From assembly GCA_020747015.1 (NCBI GenBank), contig JAGTJM010000035.1, forward strand, positions 1 to 64,000: a stretch of 64,000 bases of DNA. The letters are read 5' to 3'. Origin of the DNA: Pyrenochaeta sp. MPI-SDFR-AT-0127 (taxonomy: Eukaryota; Ascomycota; Dothideomycetes; Pleosporales; Cucurbitariaceae). A model generated the notes under the pieces. That model was not told the origin of the DNA, did no database searches, and saw only the letters and a list, made by a program, of their open reading frames with translations. Positions within the stretch are counted from its first letter, which is position 1. The number at the start of each line of letters is the position of its first letter. Below are positions 34,503 through 46,174 of the stretch, piece by piece. The position numbers and the translations under genes were made by a program.

Positions 34503-37500
34503 AATGGGCTGAGGAGTGCGGTCGTGGTCGATGGGTGGTGTTGAGATGGCTCAGCACTTTGGCGTTGGATGAATAACTGCAAGGAGTATTGTCGCAAAGG
34601 AAGATGTGCTGGGGTCTGTCGAGGTTGCAGTGGAGGGCTGTCGCAGAGGATTTGATGTTGCTGGGCCAAGATGTTGCAAGGCTGTTTGTCGCTGTGAAAG
34701 ACTTGTCAATGGAAAAAGAATGGGTGATGTCGCTGTGGATATGTGTCGCTATGGAAAAGTGGTCGCTGGGCAGTCGAATTGCATTTGTACTCAACGCAAA
34801 TGAGCAGAGGTGGAATGAAGCGGTAAGATGAATTGATTGTGTCAGGGATTCGCAATCCGAGGAGAAAATTTCGAAGCCAAAGCTCAGCTTTCCGTGCGTT
34901 CGAGTAGACCGACGCGCGACTTTCTCTTGCAAAACTCGGGGAGCACGGCCGCTCTTATGTTAGTCGGTGAAACATTCGCGTGACTGGGAAGTGGATCCAG
35001 CAATTCGACTGATGGGCGCTTCAGTGGCTGACGGGTTGGCGGATCCGTACAGCGAGAGATGCGGAGAAATGAAGGATTGAGGGCTAGAGACTGCATGGTG
35101 ATGTCGGTCAAGGTTCTGCTAGGCGACATGTGGTGTTAGCTCACGATCTTTCCCGAAGTGTCTGGTGGTGATTTGCCCGTCGGGAAAGCTCCCGCTAGCG
35201 CACCACACCAGTGAATGAGACTGACGGCCTTCGTTCGATGGCAACTCGGAGAAAGGGGAGATGTCTCGGGTTCAGCTCGTTGGTCCGCCTCTGCTTTCTG
35301 GCGTCTGGAAAGGGGGTGTGTAGTGACGGATACTATGGCTTGACTTTCCGATCTATCGAATCCTCAGCTGAAAACATGCGTCTCACTGACAGTAGAGACA
35401 CTATTTATTGTGCATGAGGGGGGTTTCCGTGAAGAACACATAGGTAGCCACTAAAGAATCAGAATCCAGGGGAGAAATGGGGCAGGCATGCACTCAGAAC
35501 ACCACCGTGGCGCCTATTAGCTAGCCAGAGCTCACATTCCCCACAAGACGGTCTTTCCTTCTTCCTACCAATAAGCTACCATTTCAATCTTACTCCTATG
35601 GTCTATGTAGACTGAAATCTATTGTCTTACCAGCGGATGATGCTCATTTGAACCAATTCCAGACCTGGACCGTGTACTGACAAGTCATGGAGGTTGTCAG
35701 TGTGAGAATGATCGACATACGGCTGTTAACATAAAGGTGCAAGGACTAAGTCATTGAGGGGGTCGACACGCCTCAATCTTTTAGCGCACAGCCAGGCCTG
35801 TCGTAATAGCATTCTGAAAACCCTCCCGGATATCAACTCCGAGCAATGAAAGCAGGAGACCGGGCCTCTAACCCAGTCAATTACTGCCCTGATTTATGCC
35901 ACAGAAGGCATAAAACTGACCTCTGTGATCTTGAGTCACCTCAACAGTGACTTCGGCAACCCATCCGTAGCTCACTTTCGCAAGCTCTTCCAAAACAACA
36001 TATCTACAACAAGGCATCTACTGTCCCTGCATATGCTCCGCCACCTCCACAATATAACCAAGCCAGTCATAACATGCTAGGCTTGCAGTGTGGCTCCTCA
36101 ATCTTCATGTCTAAACCTTATATTTGAGGAGTCCTTCAGGTACGCCACTCTCGTGGGCTCCTCAATCGTGCTCTCAGCCCATTCCCTCACTCCTTCCGTT
36201 TTCTTCCGTTCCAGCACCCACTCCAACTCATTGCTCTTCATTCCGATCCCTGCTTCATGGGACGTGTTCATTCAGTTGCACTGCCCTCTTACCCCTCTGC
36301 TATACCTCTTCAATGGGGACGGCCAAGATCCTCATCAACAACTCATGCATATCCTGTATGTGCTTTGGCTTCTCCACTTTGCCCTCCATGTCAGTTGTCA
36401 CGGACCCGCACGCATAGCGTCTTGGAAGATTAGCGGTGATTGTGCAGATACGGGCGGATCCTTAGCGTAGAATTGCTTCACTCTCTTGTCCAATTCCCTT
36501 CTTCATGGCTTCCGCCAAACTCCTTAGATTAGGCAAGCTGGACCTCACCTGCGTACCTTAAGCAGCCTGCAACACTGGCTTATTTTGTTGATCCAGCGTG
36601 CCCACAGGAATACTTTGCGTGAACATGTTAGGTTGGAGGATCATACATGACAACTCACTCCTTCAATGCGGTTTTTGTGACAAACCCTCATCTCAGGCAT
36701 GAATCACTGCTCCAAACCAGATATTTGAAGCTGCAATGGTTGAGTGTGAAGACATCGATTTCGACAGGCTTCTGAAGTGTGTGCATATTGATGTATATAC
36801 ATACATATTCAAACAAACGTGTAAATGTGCGTTGATTTTTTTTGGTTGCAGGCAAGCTTGCGTACACTACCTTTTATCGTTGCAGGTATGCTTCTCCATT
36901 TCGAGGAGCATAGAAGCAGAGCAGTGGCTTTATTTCCTTCCGCTAAATCTAAGAAACAGCCCTTAAAGGTCTGTTGGCGAGTGGCTCGGTTTGTTGCGCC
37001 ACCCAGTTAACGTTGGAATGCAAAATCAGCTAGCTCAGAGACGACTTATTTCGATATCACATGACCACCAGGATTGTACATACTGTCAGTAGTCTCAGAC
37101 TCGCGTAAATGGTGGCTGTTGTAGTTGGCCAAAGTATTCTTTGGACCGTCCTTATGTCTGACTGGGATTGTAGTGTGCACGAAAAGCCTGTTGACTCGCT
37201 CATTCCGTCAAAGCCACTATCAAGTGACGGCACTCAAAATGAAGTAGGACTTCAGACCGAGTTCAGTACTGGAACATCGTTGAAATGACATACAGGTCGA
37301 ATTACGTGGCTCTGGCCGTGTTTGCTTGGGTACCTTATCGAGGCCAAGAACTTGACCAATTGATAGCGATGATTATGCCGCGGCACTTTACGCAAATCTG
37401 AAAACCCGAGTGTCTCGTACGAATGGGTCTTCCTGAAGTCCCAAGCGTGGAGATGTGATCCACAAAGCAACACATCTGATAAAAATCCATCAAGCGATGT

Positions 37501-37958
37501 CCTCGGCTCTTGCAGTCGCATCACGTTGTTACGTCTGTGCTGCGAACCGTGCTGGCCGTCATCGCATGTGGGGACGGTGGGGAGCTTCAAGCAGGTGTAA
37601 TGCTGATTATGTAGGCCATCAAAATGCCATTCTCCCGGCTTGGTGGGAGCATCTTGGTGTCTTGATCCCCTCTGACCAAGTAGAGCAGCCATATTGGATG
37701 TTATACCTCGAGGATGGAATAACCGGACTAGCGGCGTCGTCCAAACTCGCGACGTCACACGGTCTGCTTATACCTTTCTCCGACAACCTCGGCCCACGAC
37801 CACCGAAGCTCGCTCCATTCACAGCTGCCCCGGCCCGCAGTAGTCGACAACGCCGACAAACCCAGCGCGTGCTCATTCCGCCTCGGATCTGCTGAGAGCT
37901 AGTATTTTTGATTTCAGCTCTGCCTCTCCCTGTCCTTTTTCCTACCCATTCTTTTGTG
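34503..37958. other. Gene-poor stretch, 3.5 kb
   Basis: Longest region without a supported gene in the left two thirds of the window. Frames at 34884..35129 (-), 36090..36470 (+) and 37252..37758 (-) reach 80-170 codons but lack motifs, splice partners and convincing starts. Both ends are promoters, of the F-box-like gene and of carnitine acetyltransferase. No repeat or RNA gene was recognised. Confidence 0.45.
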
Positions 37959-40075
37959 ATGTTCAGTAGAATAGCACGAGCGCGCCTGCCCGCCTCGATA
38001 CTTCGCAGACCAGTTTTGAACCAGCAGACGCCCAGGGTACGTACTTTGGGGAGACCCGAGGTTTTGACAGGGATCAAGAACTAATGTTGGTGCGTGTGGG
38101 CAGATTGTTGCAATGGCTCCAGCGAGGAAACAGTCGAGTCTGCCAGCCGGTAAGTGGAATGTAGCTATTCGCTACTGGCCTGTCTCTATGCCAGGAGATC
38201 GTGTTGCTAATCATTCGAAAAATATAGACTATAAGGAGGATCACAGCAAAGGCGCAATGCTGCGCTTTGAGGAGTCGCTCCCGCGCCTGCCAGTTCCCAC
38301 TCTCGAGGAAACGGCCAAGCGATACCTCAAATCTGTTCACCCGCTCCTCTCCCAAACCGAGTTCGATGCGACCTCAAAAGCCGTTAACGAGTTTGTTGCT
38401 CCTGGCGGGCCCGGAGAGACACTCCAGAAGCGCTTGATTGAGCGAAGGGAGCGCCCAGAAGTGAAGAACTGGATCTACGAGTGGTGGAATGACGCCGCCT
38501 ACATGGCCTACCGCGATCCGGTCGTGCCCTATGTCAGCTACTTCTACTCCCACCGCGATGACAAGAAGCGGAGAAACCCAGCTAAACGCGCTGCTGCTAT
38601 CTCAACCGCGGTGCTGGAGTTTAAGAAAATGGTTGATGGAGGCAGCCTCGAGCCAGAGTACATGAAAAAGCTTCCTATGGCCATGAGCTCCTATGAGTGG
38701 ATGTTCAACTGCAGCCGTGTACCCCAGAAACCTTCAGATACCACCGTAAAGTTCCCATTCAAGGAGAACCAGCACATCATCGCCGTCAGGAAGAACCAGT
38801 TCTGGAAGATTCCTCATGAGGTCAATGGCAAACAACTCAACACCAGCGAGCTAGAGCTCCAATTCAAGCGCATATACGAGAAAGCCGAGAAAGCTCCCCC
38901 AGTCGGCACACTCACATCACAGAACCGTGACGTCTGGTCAGAGGTCTACCCCAAGCTCAAAGCCTCCTCAGACGTAAACGCCGCATCTCTAGAAGCCATC
39001 GAATCTGCCTCCTTCGTCGTATGTCTCGATGACGCCTCCCCAGTCACCCTGGAAGAGCGCGCACACCAGTACTGGCACGGTGACGGTGCCAACCGCTGGT
39101 ATGACAAGCCTCTCCAATTCATTGTCAACGACAACGGCACATCAGGTTTCATGGGTGAGCACTCAATGATGGACGGCACGCCTACACACCGCTTGAACGA
39201 CTATGCCAACCAGCAAATTTTCTCAAACGCACTACCCTTTGACGACCCGACTGTACGATCGGACCTGCCGAACCCCAAGCCTCTCCGCTTCGAAGTCAAC
39301 GAGGAGTTGCAGCAGGACATTGTTGCCGCGCAAGCACACTTTGCCCGCCAAATCGGCGCGCACGAACTCCGCGTGCAAGCGTACCAGGGCTATGGAAAGG
39401 GCCTGATCAAGAAGTTCAAATGCAGTCCTGACGCATACGTACAAATGATCATCCAGCTCGCATACCACAAGTTCTATGGCAAGAATCGCCCAACCTACGA
39501 GTCCGCTGCTACACGCCGATTCCAGCAAGGCCGTACTGAGACATGTCGCACAGTCTCTGACGAGAGCGTTGCCTTCACCGCCGCCATGGCAGACCCGAAC
39601 GCCACACCTGAGCAGTGCCAGAAACTTCTCCGTGCGGCACTCGATGCGCACGTCAAGTATATCTCCGATGCATCTGACGGCCGTGGTGTGGATCGCCATC
39701 TATTCGGTCTCAAGAAGTGCTTGAAGGAGGGTGAAGACGTCCCAGCATTGTACCAGGACCCCGCCTATTCGTACAGCTCCACATGGTTTATCTCCAGCTC
39801 ACAGCTGTCTTCCGAGTACTTCAACGGCTACGGATGGTCCCAGGTCATTGACGATGGCTGGGGTATCGCCTACATGATCAATGAGAACAGCATACAGTTC
39901 AACGTTTGCTCCAAGGGGCTTGGCTCAGTAAGTCAAATCCACACAAGTTGATGTATAGTGTGCCTCAGTGCTAACAACGCTACAGGACAAGATGAGCTTC
40001 TACCTCAACGAGGCGGCTGGCGACATGCGAGACATTATGCTGCCAACCCTAGAGGCGCCCAAGGCCAAGTTATAA
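37959..40075 (+). CDS. cat2: Carnitine O-acetyltransferase, mitochondrial and peroxisomal
   Basis: Moves acetyl groups between CoA and carnitine, so acetyl units can leave peroxisomes and enter mitochondria. Predicted 637 aa in four exons: 37959..38036, 38104..38149, 38228..39927 and 39986..40075. Introns are 67, 78 and 58 bp with GTACGT, GTAAGT and GTAAGT donors. Exon 1 encodes a basic mitochondrial presequence, MFSRIARARLPASILRR. Exon 2 contains a second in-frame ATG (38113), which could give a form lacking the presequence. The catalytic domain starts LPRLPVPTLEETAKRYL. The catalytic His is in GEHSMMDGTP, and a choline/carnitine-site region includes TETCRTVSDE. Exon 4 ends in AKL, a type 1 peroxisomal signal. 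This matches the dual-targeted fungal enzyme. Confidence 0.95.
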
Positions 40076-40699
40076 ATGGTCCCATGGGGCACGTGGAGTC
40101 TTGACCAGCAGTTTTGTTGTACATATAGGAGAAAGTAGATTCACAAGCTGTTCTGGATTCAAAGGGATTTCCGCATTTTTGAACTTCCTTAGCAGAAATT
40201 CCCATGCACGGCCGTTTAAGCGAGATAGACAGAAAGCATTTCAGTATACCTGAACCTTTTACTTTATTTTATTTTTTGCACTTGCAGATGAAGTTGTCGT
40301 GTCCATTTTCACATCCGGATGTTGCACACAATCTGCAATTTTACACCACGATTGGATTGTGGGGAAGCTAACTTTGAGCCCTTCAAGCGCTCCATCAGCC
40401 CGGCCTTGAATCACGTGGGAGATACGAGCAGATCCTCGGCTTGAAGATAAAGCATCAAGACATATTCTCCCGCATAAAAACAACGATACAAACCATAGTG
40501 GACAAGGTTTGGAGAAACGAAGAGGGATTATTTTGTGCTAAGGTACAGACCAAAATTTACACATCCTCAGTCGCTGCGATTGCTTGCCATGAACACCAGA
40601 AAAGAACCCAGTCCAGTCCAGATCCGGAGGCCCAAAGTCATAACTAGTGTACACCTCACCACCTCATCACTCAGTACCCATTTTCACTCCAACAAGTAT
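40076..40699. other. Convergent 3' flanks, 620 bp
   Basis: Terminators of carnitine acetyltransferase and malate dehydrogenase, facing each other. An AT-rich tract near 40257-40275 could serve polyadenylation. No gene was seen. Confidence 0.5.
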
Positions 40700-42046
40700 T
40701 TATGGGTTCTGCTTGACCCACTCAACACCCTTGGTGATGTTCTTCTGGAGGTCGCTCAAGCAGGCATCGAGGAGCTTCTGCTCGTAGGCGGTGACCTTGC
40801 CGACGGGGTGGATCTTCTCAACACCGTTGGGGCCGAGCTCAACGTTGGAAGCGAAGTATTCGCAGCCCTGGTCCTTGTAGAGAGGAGAGTCGACGAAAGT
40901 AGGCTCAATGACATTCTTCTGGCCCTGCGCGGCCTTGAGCAAGCTCTCGGCGAAGCGCGCACCAGCCATAGCCATGGAGAGGGTAGCCGAGCCGGCACCG
41001 TCCTTGGCCTTGACGACCTCGTCACCGCCGAACTGGACGCGGTTGACGTAGCTGTCGAGCTGCTCACCCTCGAGGCTGTAGCCGGACTGGGAGAGAAGTG
41101 GGACGATGGTGGCACCAGAGTGGCCACCTACGACGGTGATGTTCTCGTTGGCTGGGTCGGTGTTCTTGAGCTGCGAGATGAAGCGCGAGGCACGGACAAC
41201 ATCGAGGGTGGTGACACCAAAGAGGCGCTTGGGGTTGTAGACGCCCTTGGACTTGAACACCTCGGCGGTGATGGGGACGGTGGAGTTGACCTGTATACAT
41301 CAGCACGTCATTGTGTCGGCCCTTTCAGCGGTGTGTGCGTACCGGGTTCGAGATGATCAAGATGTTTGCCTCGGGGGCGTGCTCGGCGGCGGCCTTGGCC
41401 AAGTCGCGGACGATGGAGGCGTTGGTGTTGAACAAGTCTGGGAGCGGTCAGCGGTGAAGGTAGCTTCTTGTTGCTGCCATTGCCTACCATCACGGGTCAT
41501 GCCGGGCTTGCGAGGAACACCAGCGGGGATGACGACAATCTCGGCGCCCTTGAGAGCCTCAGCGAGACCTGAGGGAGTCGCATCGTGGCCCTTGACCTTT
41601 TTTTGTGTATCAGTGGATTGCTGGCGTGCGACTTCGGGTATTGCCTCGTACCTCGCTCTTGGTGTTGATGTGACCAATGTCGGCAGCGACACCTGCAGAG
41701 TGTCTATTAGCATTTGCTTGTGATGTATGGCGGGCGATTGAAGCGTACCGGGAGCTAGACGGATATCGTAGAGGGAGAGCTTGCTGACCCTGGGGTTGAG
41801 CTTGAGGAGGAGGGACAGCGGCTGGCCAATGCCACCGGCAGCACCGAGGACGGTGACCTTGGATGACTACAGAGACAGTCAATTAGCATCGTATCCCTGC
41901 GGTGCATCAATTGCGAGCCATTGCCCCAAGCCGGCACCTGTGAAGCGAAAAGCAATTGCGGGTCCTCGGAGCTTCCATACCTGGCGGGCAGACACCGAGA
42001 AGGCGCGGCGCTGGGCCTGAGAAAATGCTTGCCGAGCAGCGAACAT
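40700..42046 (-). CDS. mdh1: Malate dehydrogenase, mitochondrial
   Basis: NAD-dependent interconversion of malate and oxaloacetate in the TCA cycle. Predicted 339 aa in six exons: 42046..41981, 41866..41749, 41692..41652, 41596..41488, 41437..41343 and 41290..40700. All phases close. The presequence MFAARQAFSQAQRRAFSVSA is mitochondrial in type. The Rossmann loop is KVTVLGAAGGIGQPLSLLL. Further family blocks are VAADIGHINTKSE, VVIPAGVPRKPGMTRD, LFNTNASIVRDLA and ISNPVNSTVPI. The catalytic His is in VVGGHSGATIVP. Absence of a C-terminal SKL-type tail (it ends KQNP) and of a peroxisomal PTS2 supports mitochondria. Intron density (five in 1.3 kb) is higher than that of its neighbours, as usual for this conserved gene. 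Confidence 0.96.
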
Positions 42047-42859
42047 TGTGACTGTGATGGAGAAGAGAGGAATTGAGATTGGGCTGGACTGAGTCGTGAG
42101 GTGTGGTGAGGGTGGAAAGTTGCGGAGCGAGGTTTTGCGAGTACCACTCAGCGTGGGTCAGTGCTCCTCGGCGGGTTGTCGGAGCTACGGCCGGTGACAG
42201 CTGCCATCACTCAACACCTCCACTCGTCCCGCGGGGGTCTCGTGGCCTGGGCTGCCCAACGTCGTGGAGGGAGCAGAGAAGACAACAAAGTACGCCATGT
42301 GTGAATTGAAGGCACTTCCTTCAGCATCTCCACTCGAGTCCCACAGTCCTCGAGAGACTAACGCCACCCACAATTGCCGCCCAATATTTGGCTGAGAGTG
42401 TGGCTCGAATCCATAATGCTTACTACTCGTCGACTTCCTTGGGATTTCACTTTTCGCCTTCTATCAACCTCCATCTCGGTCGGACCTTGAAGTATTTCAG
42501 TCTCAGTTTCATTGCTCTCGCCAGAAATACGGTTGCCTCTCAGCCACCAGCCAATAGCAACCGTTGCTGGTGAGTCAACATGCATCATGGCGCCCTTCAG
42601 CCTCGCTTTTCACGGCTGTGTCATCAGCACCTTCACCGCTAGGCTCAGCTTGTAGTGGTTCCGTATACCTCCAGCTTCATTGACTCACCAAATTCGTGTT
42701 TGGAGGTTATATAGATGAACAGTCTATGATGTCGTCGGCATATTGAAATCTATCCCCCATTTCACTCCGTTTTCGACTCGTCCATGCTAGCCTTCCTTTC
42801 ACACGTGCAATCCAATATCTCTCCCTAAACCATTCCCAAAGAGGGGGCAATAGACACCC
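42047..42859. promoter_or_regulatory. Bidirectional promoter region, mdh1 / F-box-like gene
   Basis: 813 bp between divergent start codons. It contains pyrimidine-rich stretches near 42760-42840, typical of leaders of expressed fungal genes. No named site was recognised. Confidence 0.45.
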
Positions 42860-43933
42860 ATGGCTACCACCGACCCTGGTACCGATGCTTCACAGGCCGA
42901 TGAGACAATTGCAACAACGGTTCCTTGCCTTGAACCCTCAACCCCCTCCGCGATCAGCGAGCTCCAGGATGCATTTGGCAGCATTCTCCTCGCCCGTAAA
43001 GACGCGACCGGTGTCAATCCCAAGTATGACGCATACGTCTACAATTATACCACGCATACGAGGACAGTTTACGAGCCTTTTCTGCGAGCCCCTGAACCCA
43101 TCGTATACAAGTGGACCGGTTGCTTCGACATACTATCGTTTCCTCGCGAACTCCGTGATAGGATCTACTATTACTGCCTCTACCGCCCAGACGGCATCGT
43201 ATATAACCGCAACACTGTGCGGACATTCCCATTCGACCACCCTGAAAACATGACCGCTCTCTTCCAAACTTCGCGGCAAGTCTATAAAGAAGCTTTTCAA
43301 GTATTCTGCCGCTACAATACCATCACCTTTACAACTCGAAATCATTGGTCCAGACGCACAATGAGAGGCGGCCTCGCAGGCACATTGCGTCTCTTTCCTT
43401 CCAAACATGCTGACATGCTACAATGCGTGCGCAAAGAGTATTCAGAATATTTCACCAGTTTTGCTTCATGGGAGGACTCCTACCCCGAGGACAACCCTGG
43501 GAGGGTGTTCCTGCAGATGCTGCGCGATGCATGGACGTTCAAATCCTTTTTCCCAAGACTACGTAAATTCACTGTTCGCTGGAATGTCTGGAGCCACTAT
43601 TTTGAAAATAATAGATTAGTGTTCGACAAGAAGACAGAGGACGAGAAGACCAAAATATGGCTGAATTGGATGAGGCACTCGATCAAGCAGGGGAATGTCG
43701 TCCCGATGAGGGGGTTGAGGTTTGAATTCGATAATAGCTGCTGGGATAACCCGATGCAAGAGCACGCCGCAGCGTTGAATGAGGCGTATGAGAGGTTACT
43801 CAAGGAGACAGCCCCATTCAGGGACGAGGCGGCGGAGCTCGAAGAGTCAGGCAGGAAGTGGCTCGAAGCGACGTCATCTGAAACTAGGAAGCAAAGGAAA
43901 GCGAAGAGACGATTGACTGCATTGCATGGGTAA
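42860..43933 (+). CDS. F-box-like / DUF-type protein, 357 aa
   Basis: Single exon from the ATG at 42860 (CCCATGG context). After about 90 residues, FDILSFPRELRDRIYYYCLY is the F-box-like (LPxELRDxIY) motif of Pezizomycotina. ALFQTSRQVYKEAFQVFCRY and TITFTTRNHW are the usual following blocks (LLxTCRQIYxEAxxxFYxxN). The middle has FFPRLRKFTVRWNVWSHYFE. The C-terminus is a charged helix ending in a basic tail (ETRKQRKAKRRLTALHG), which may localise it to nucleus or ribonucleoprotein. No membrane span or signal peptide is seen. Function is unknown; ubiquitin-ligase adaptor activity is possible but unproven. It starts the transition into the HET island. Confidence 0.78.
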   Translation: MATTDPGTDASQADETIATTVPCLEPSTPSAISELQDAFGSILLARKDATGVNPKYDAYVYNYTTHTRTVYEPFLRAPEPIVYKWTGCFDILSFPRELRDRIYYYCLYRPDGIVYNRNTVRTFPFDHPENMTALFQTSRQVYKEAFQVFCRYNTITFTTRNHWSRRTMRGGLAGTLRLFPSKHADMLQCVRKEYSEYFTSFASWEDSYPEDNPGRVFLQMLRDAWTFKSFFPRLRKFTVRWNVWSHYFENNRLVFDKKTEDEKTKIWLNWMRHSIKQGNVVPMRGLRFEFDNSCWDNPMQEHAAALNEAYERLLKETAPFRDEAAELEESGRKWLEATSSETRKQRKAKRRLTALHG

Positions 43934-44078
43934 ACAGGATTAATTACAAATTACGTGCACTTTCATTATGCAGGCGTGCTGTTAGCCTCCATACTATCCC
44001 ATCAAGGTGCGAAAATGGTGACTTGGTAGTGCATGTCAAGACTAGGTGCACAGGCGAGAAGGTTAGGAATCCTTCCCT

Positions 44079-44543
44079 TTAGACCAAAGTAAATTGCTCG
44101 AGATCTTCCTCCCTCTCAGGCCAAGCTTCTACATCCATAATCCCGTCCAAGTAGGCTGGACTGCGGAACCGATATGTTAACCCAGCATTGACACTGTCTT
44201 CTCGTAGAATCATCGGACATGAACATTCATGCAAAACCGTCACCCAGTCTCCATCTTGCAATCCTTGACATGCCATACCTATCTTACAAGTATCTGTAAT
44301 GAAGAAGTCCTTATCTCGATGATACAACATCGCCATTCGCAAAAACCGAGTCGACGCAATATATGAGTCCAAGCAATAGATGAACGCTGAGAGTGGTGGT
44401 ATATCCTGGCGTTGCTGTGCTTTCTGGATACCCTCAGTGATTATTTCCTCTGGAAGGAATGGCTGAAGGACATCTTTCACGAACTGGTCTCCTGTCCATT
44501 GTGGCCATTTATCAACAATTGGGCTCAAGGCATCAAGAATCAT
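44079..44543 (-). CDS. HET-family C-terminal fragment, 154 aa
   Basis: The open frame begins at the ATG at 44543. The block ITDTCKIGMACQGLQDGDWV followed by VLHECSCPMILRED and YLDGIMDVEAW is the C-terminal module of HET (heterokaryon incompatibility) proteins (consensus: a T-x-x-x-G-x-x-P, then GD-x-V-x-V-L-x-G-x-x-P-x-x-L-R, then G-E-x-Y-x-H-G-I-M-D). The HET catalytic-like core (LSYxWG, WIDxICINQ) is missing upstream, where the DNA becomes TA-rich and stop-laden. So this is probably the 3' remnant of a larger HET gene, or possibly a second exon whose first exons are unrecognised. Expression as a free protein is unproven. Confidence 0.6.
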   Translation of the reverse strand: MILDALSPIVDKWPQWTGDQFVKDVLQPFLPEEIITEGIQKAQQRQDIPPLSAFIYCLDSYIASTRFLRMAMLYHRDKDFFITDTCKIGMACQGLQDGDWVTVLHECSCPMILREDSVNAGLTYRFRSPAYLDGIMDVEAWPEREEDLEQFTLV

Positions 44544-46174
44544 GAGCCTTAATGAGAGAACATTGACTCGGAGCTGGGCTGTAAGTCGATTTCAATAGGC
44601 GTAGGCCCGTGATCTTCTTCTTCCTCTTTGTTTTACGAATACACAACTCTGCATACCGTGCTCATGAGGTCTTGTTGATCGGTCTCGGCCAGCAGCCGAC
44701 TAATATGCATCAGATCTTTCAAAGGCATCAAAAAGTCAATCGTTTTTGTATCAATATTTGTTCCATACGACGTGCAACTGTTGTGTCACAATGCACCTCC
44801 AAGGCGTAAGACCTTGTTGATCCTGCAATTCTTAAGCCTCCAAATGCGGATGGTCATGTCATCGACTGATAAGATATTGCTAATCCTAGACGTTTGCTTT
44901 GCAGCTTTGCGTTTCCTCAATCCGTTGGTCCAGCAGGAAAACGTCGTTGTTAACAGATCATATCTGTCTGGCACCCAGGAAGGTGAATGTGGGTTCTGAG
45001 TAATACTGTACACTTAGAACAAAATGCTCAATAAACTGTTCATTTTCCACATAGTCGCCATTGCATACTCGGTGAATATGTCTTCGATTTGTTCGCCGTC
45101 ATCTACCTCACGAGACGAGGCGGCTGCTTCTAGAGTCTCAGGCAAAGCCCATAGCATTGCGTATACCTTGTCTTTTTTCTCAGTGGCTTCTAGCCTATAT
45201 CTTTCACAGTTCTTCCCTTCTTTACCTACGATACTAGGGTTCGTGATTATAGTATATATTCCTCCGAATAGGCAAAGTTTAAGTACTTATCTAAATAGGT
45301 TAACTTAGGGTTACTAGTTAGTTCACGATTTGTATACAGAGTATACTTTATTACTGCCTATAACCTCCTAACACAGTGTGTTACCCTTTTCGACATTAAT
45401 ATCGCTAACTATAACTGTTCCGCCGTGCTTTCCCTAGTGTCAGACAAAGCCTACTCCAAAGCCACGACCACAAACGGTGATATACATGACTTAATCCTTG
45501 ACCTAGGCTGCCTCATTGGTATCTAGATGTCAATTGGTGGCGACTGGGTGATCAAGTCGACTATCCTCCCGGCCTTGTACGAATCCCTTGCTATGGTATT
45601 TCTGATCTTCTTAGAGATTCTGGATGTAGCGGGGCCTGGGTCGGAGCTGTAATTGTCTCTTTTCAAGGTGGGCTCGTCATAAACAACACGTGAAAGAAAT
45701 TCCCGCCGAGGCTCGCTTGAACCTTTTGAGTTATGCTGACAACCCTGTACCCGAGAAGTACCCACCTCAACCCAACAGTGACTTTCGCATAATTCTACGT
45801 TACATCTCATGCCCGCGTAGGGCATTTCCATTTTCTCAAACTAGATTGACTTTTACAATGGAGCCGTTGGACGCCGAACCAATTCTGACGGCATTGGTTT
45901 TGCTGTATATGCAACTATCGGCATGCCAGGGGCCAGCTGACGACCAAGACTGATAAATTTGAAATGGGTAGCTAGCCGCAAGGATGGGATATTTGCCGCC
46001 CCCTACCATTGCCCTAACCCTACTCGTTGAATCCCTCTCGTCCACGAATCAACCAGTCTCTTCACTAACTGTCCGAGTAAGCCAATACATAGACCATTTC
46101 TATCTCCACCGGCTTTCCTGCGCGCGAAGGCATCGTTCGGTAGATTCTTCAAAATCCTTCTTGATTCGCGCAAT
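44544..46174. other. TA-rich decayed region between HET genes
   Basis: No intact gene. From about 45170 to 45430 the DNA is rich in TA dinucleotides and stops in all frames, as expected after repeat-induced point mutation or long decay. The promoter of the intact HET gene occupies the right end. Confidence 0.5.

Noticed and set aside
34884..35129. 81-codon minus-strand frame upstream of the F-box-like gene
   Set aside because: Too short, no motif, lies in a promoter/leader region.
36090..36470. 126-codon plus-strand frame with hydrophobic stretches
   Set aside because: Hydrophobicity comes from pyrimidine-rich DNA. No start context or homology pattern.
37252..37758. 168-codon minus-strand frame upstream of carnitine acetyltransferase
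   Set aside because: No motif, no splice support; it overlaps the likely promoter of the neighbouring gene.
40756..41127. 123-codon minus-strand frame rich in Ser/Arg/Pro
   Set aside because: Another phase of the malate dehydrogenase last exon.
41247..41723. 158-codon plus-strand frame
   Set aside because: It is the antisense of malate dehydrogenase exons and introns, which fully explain the sequence.
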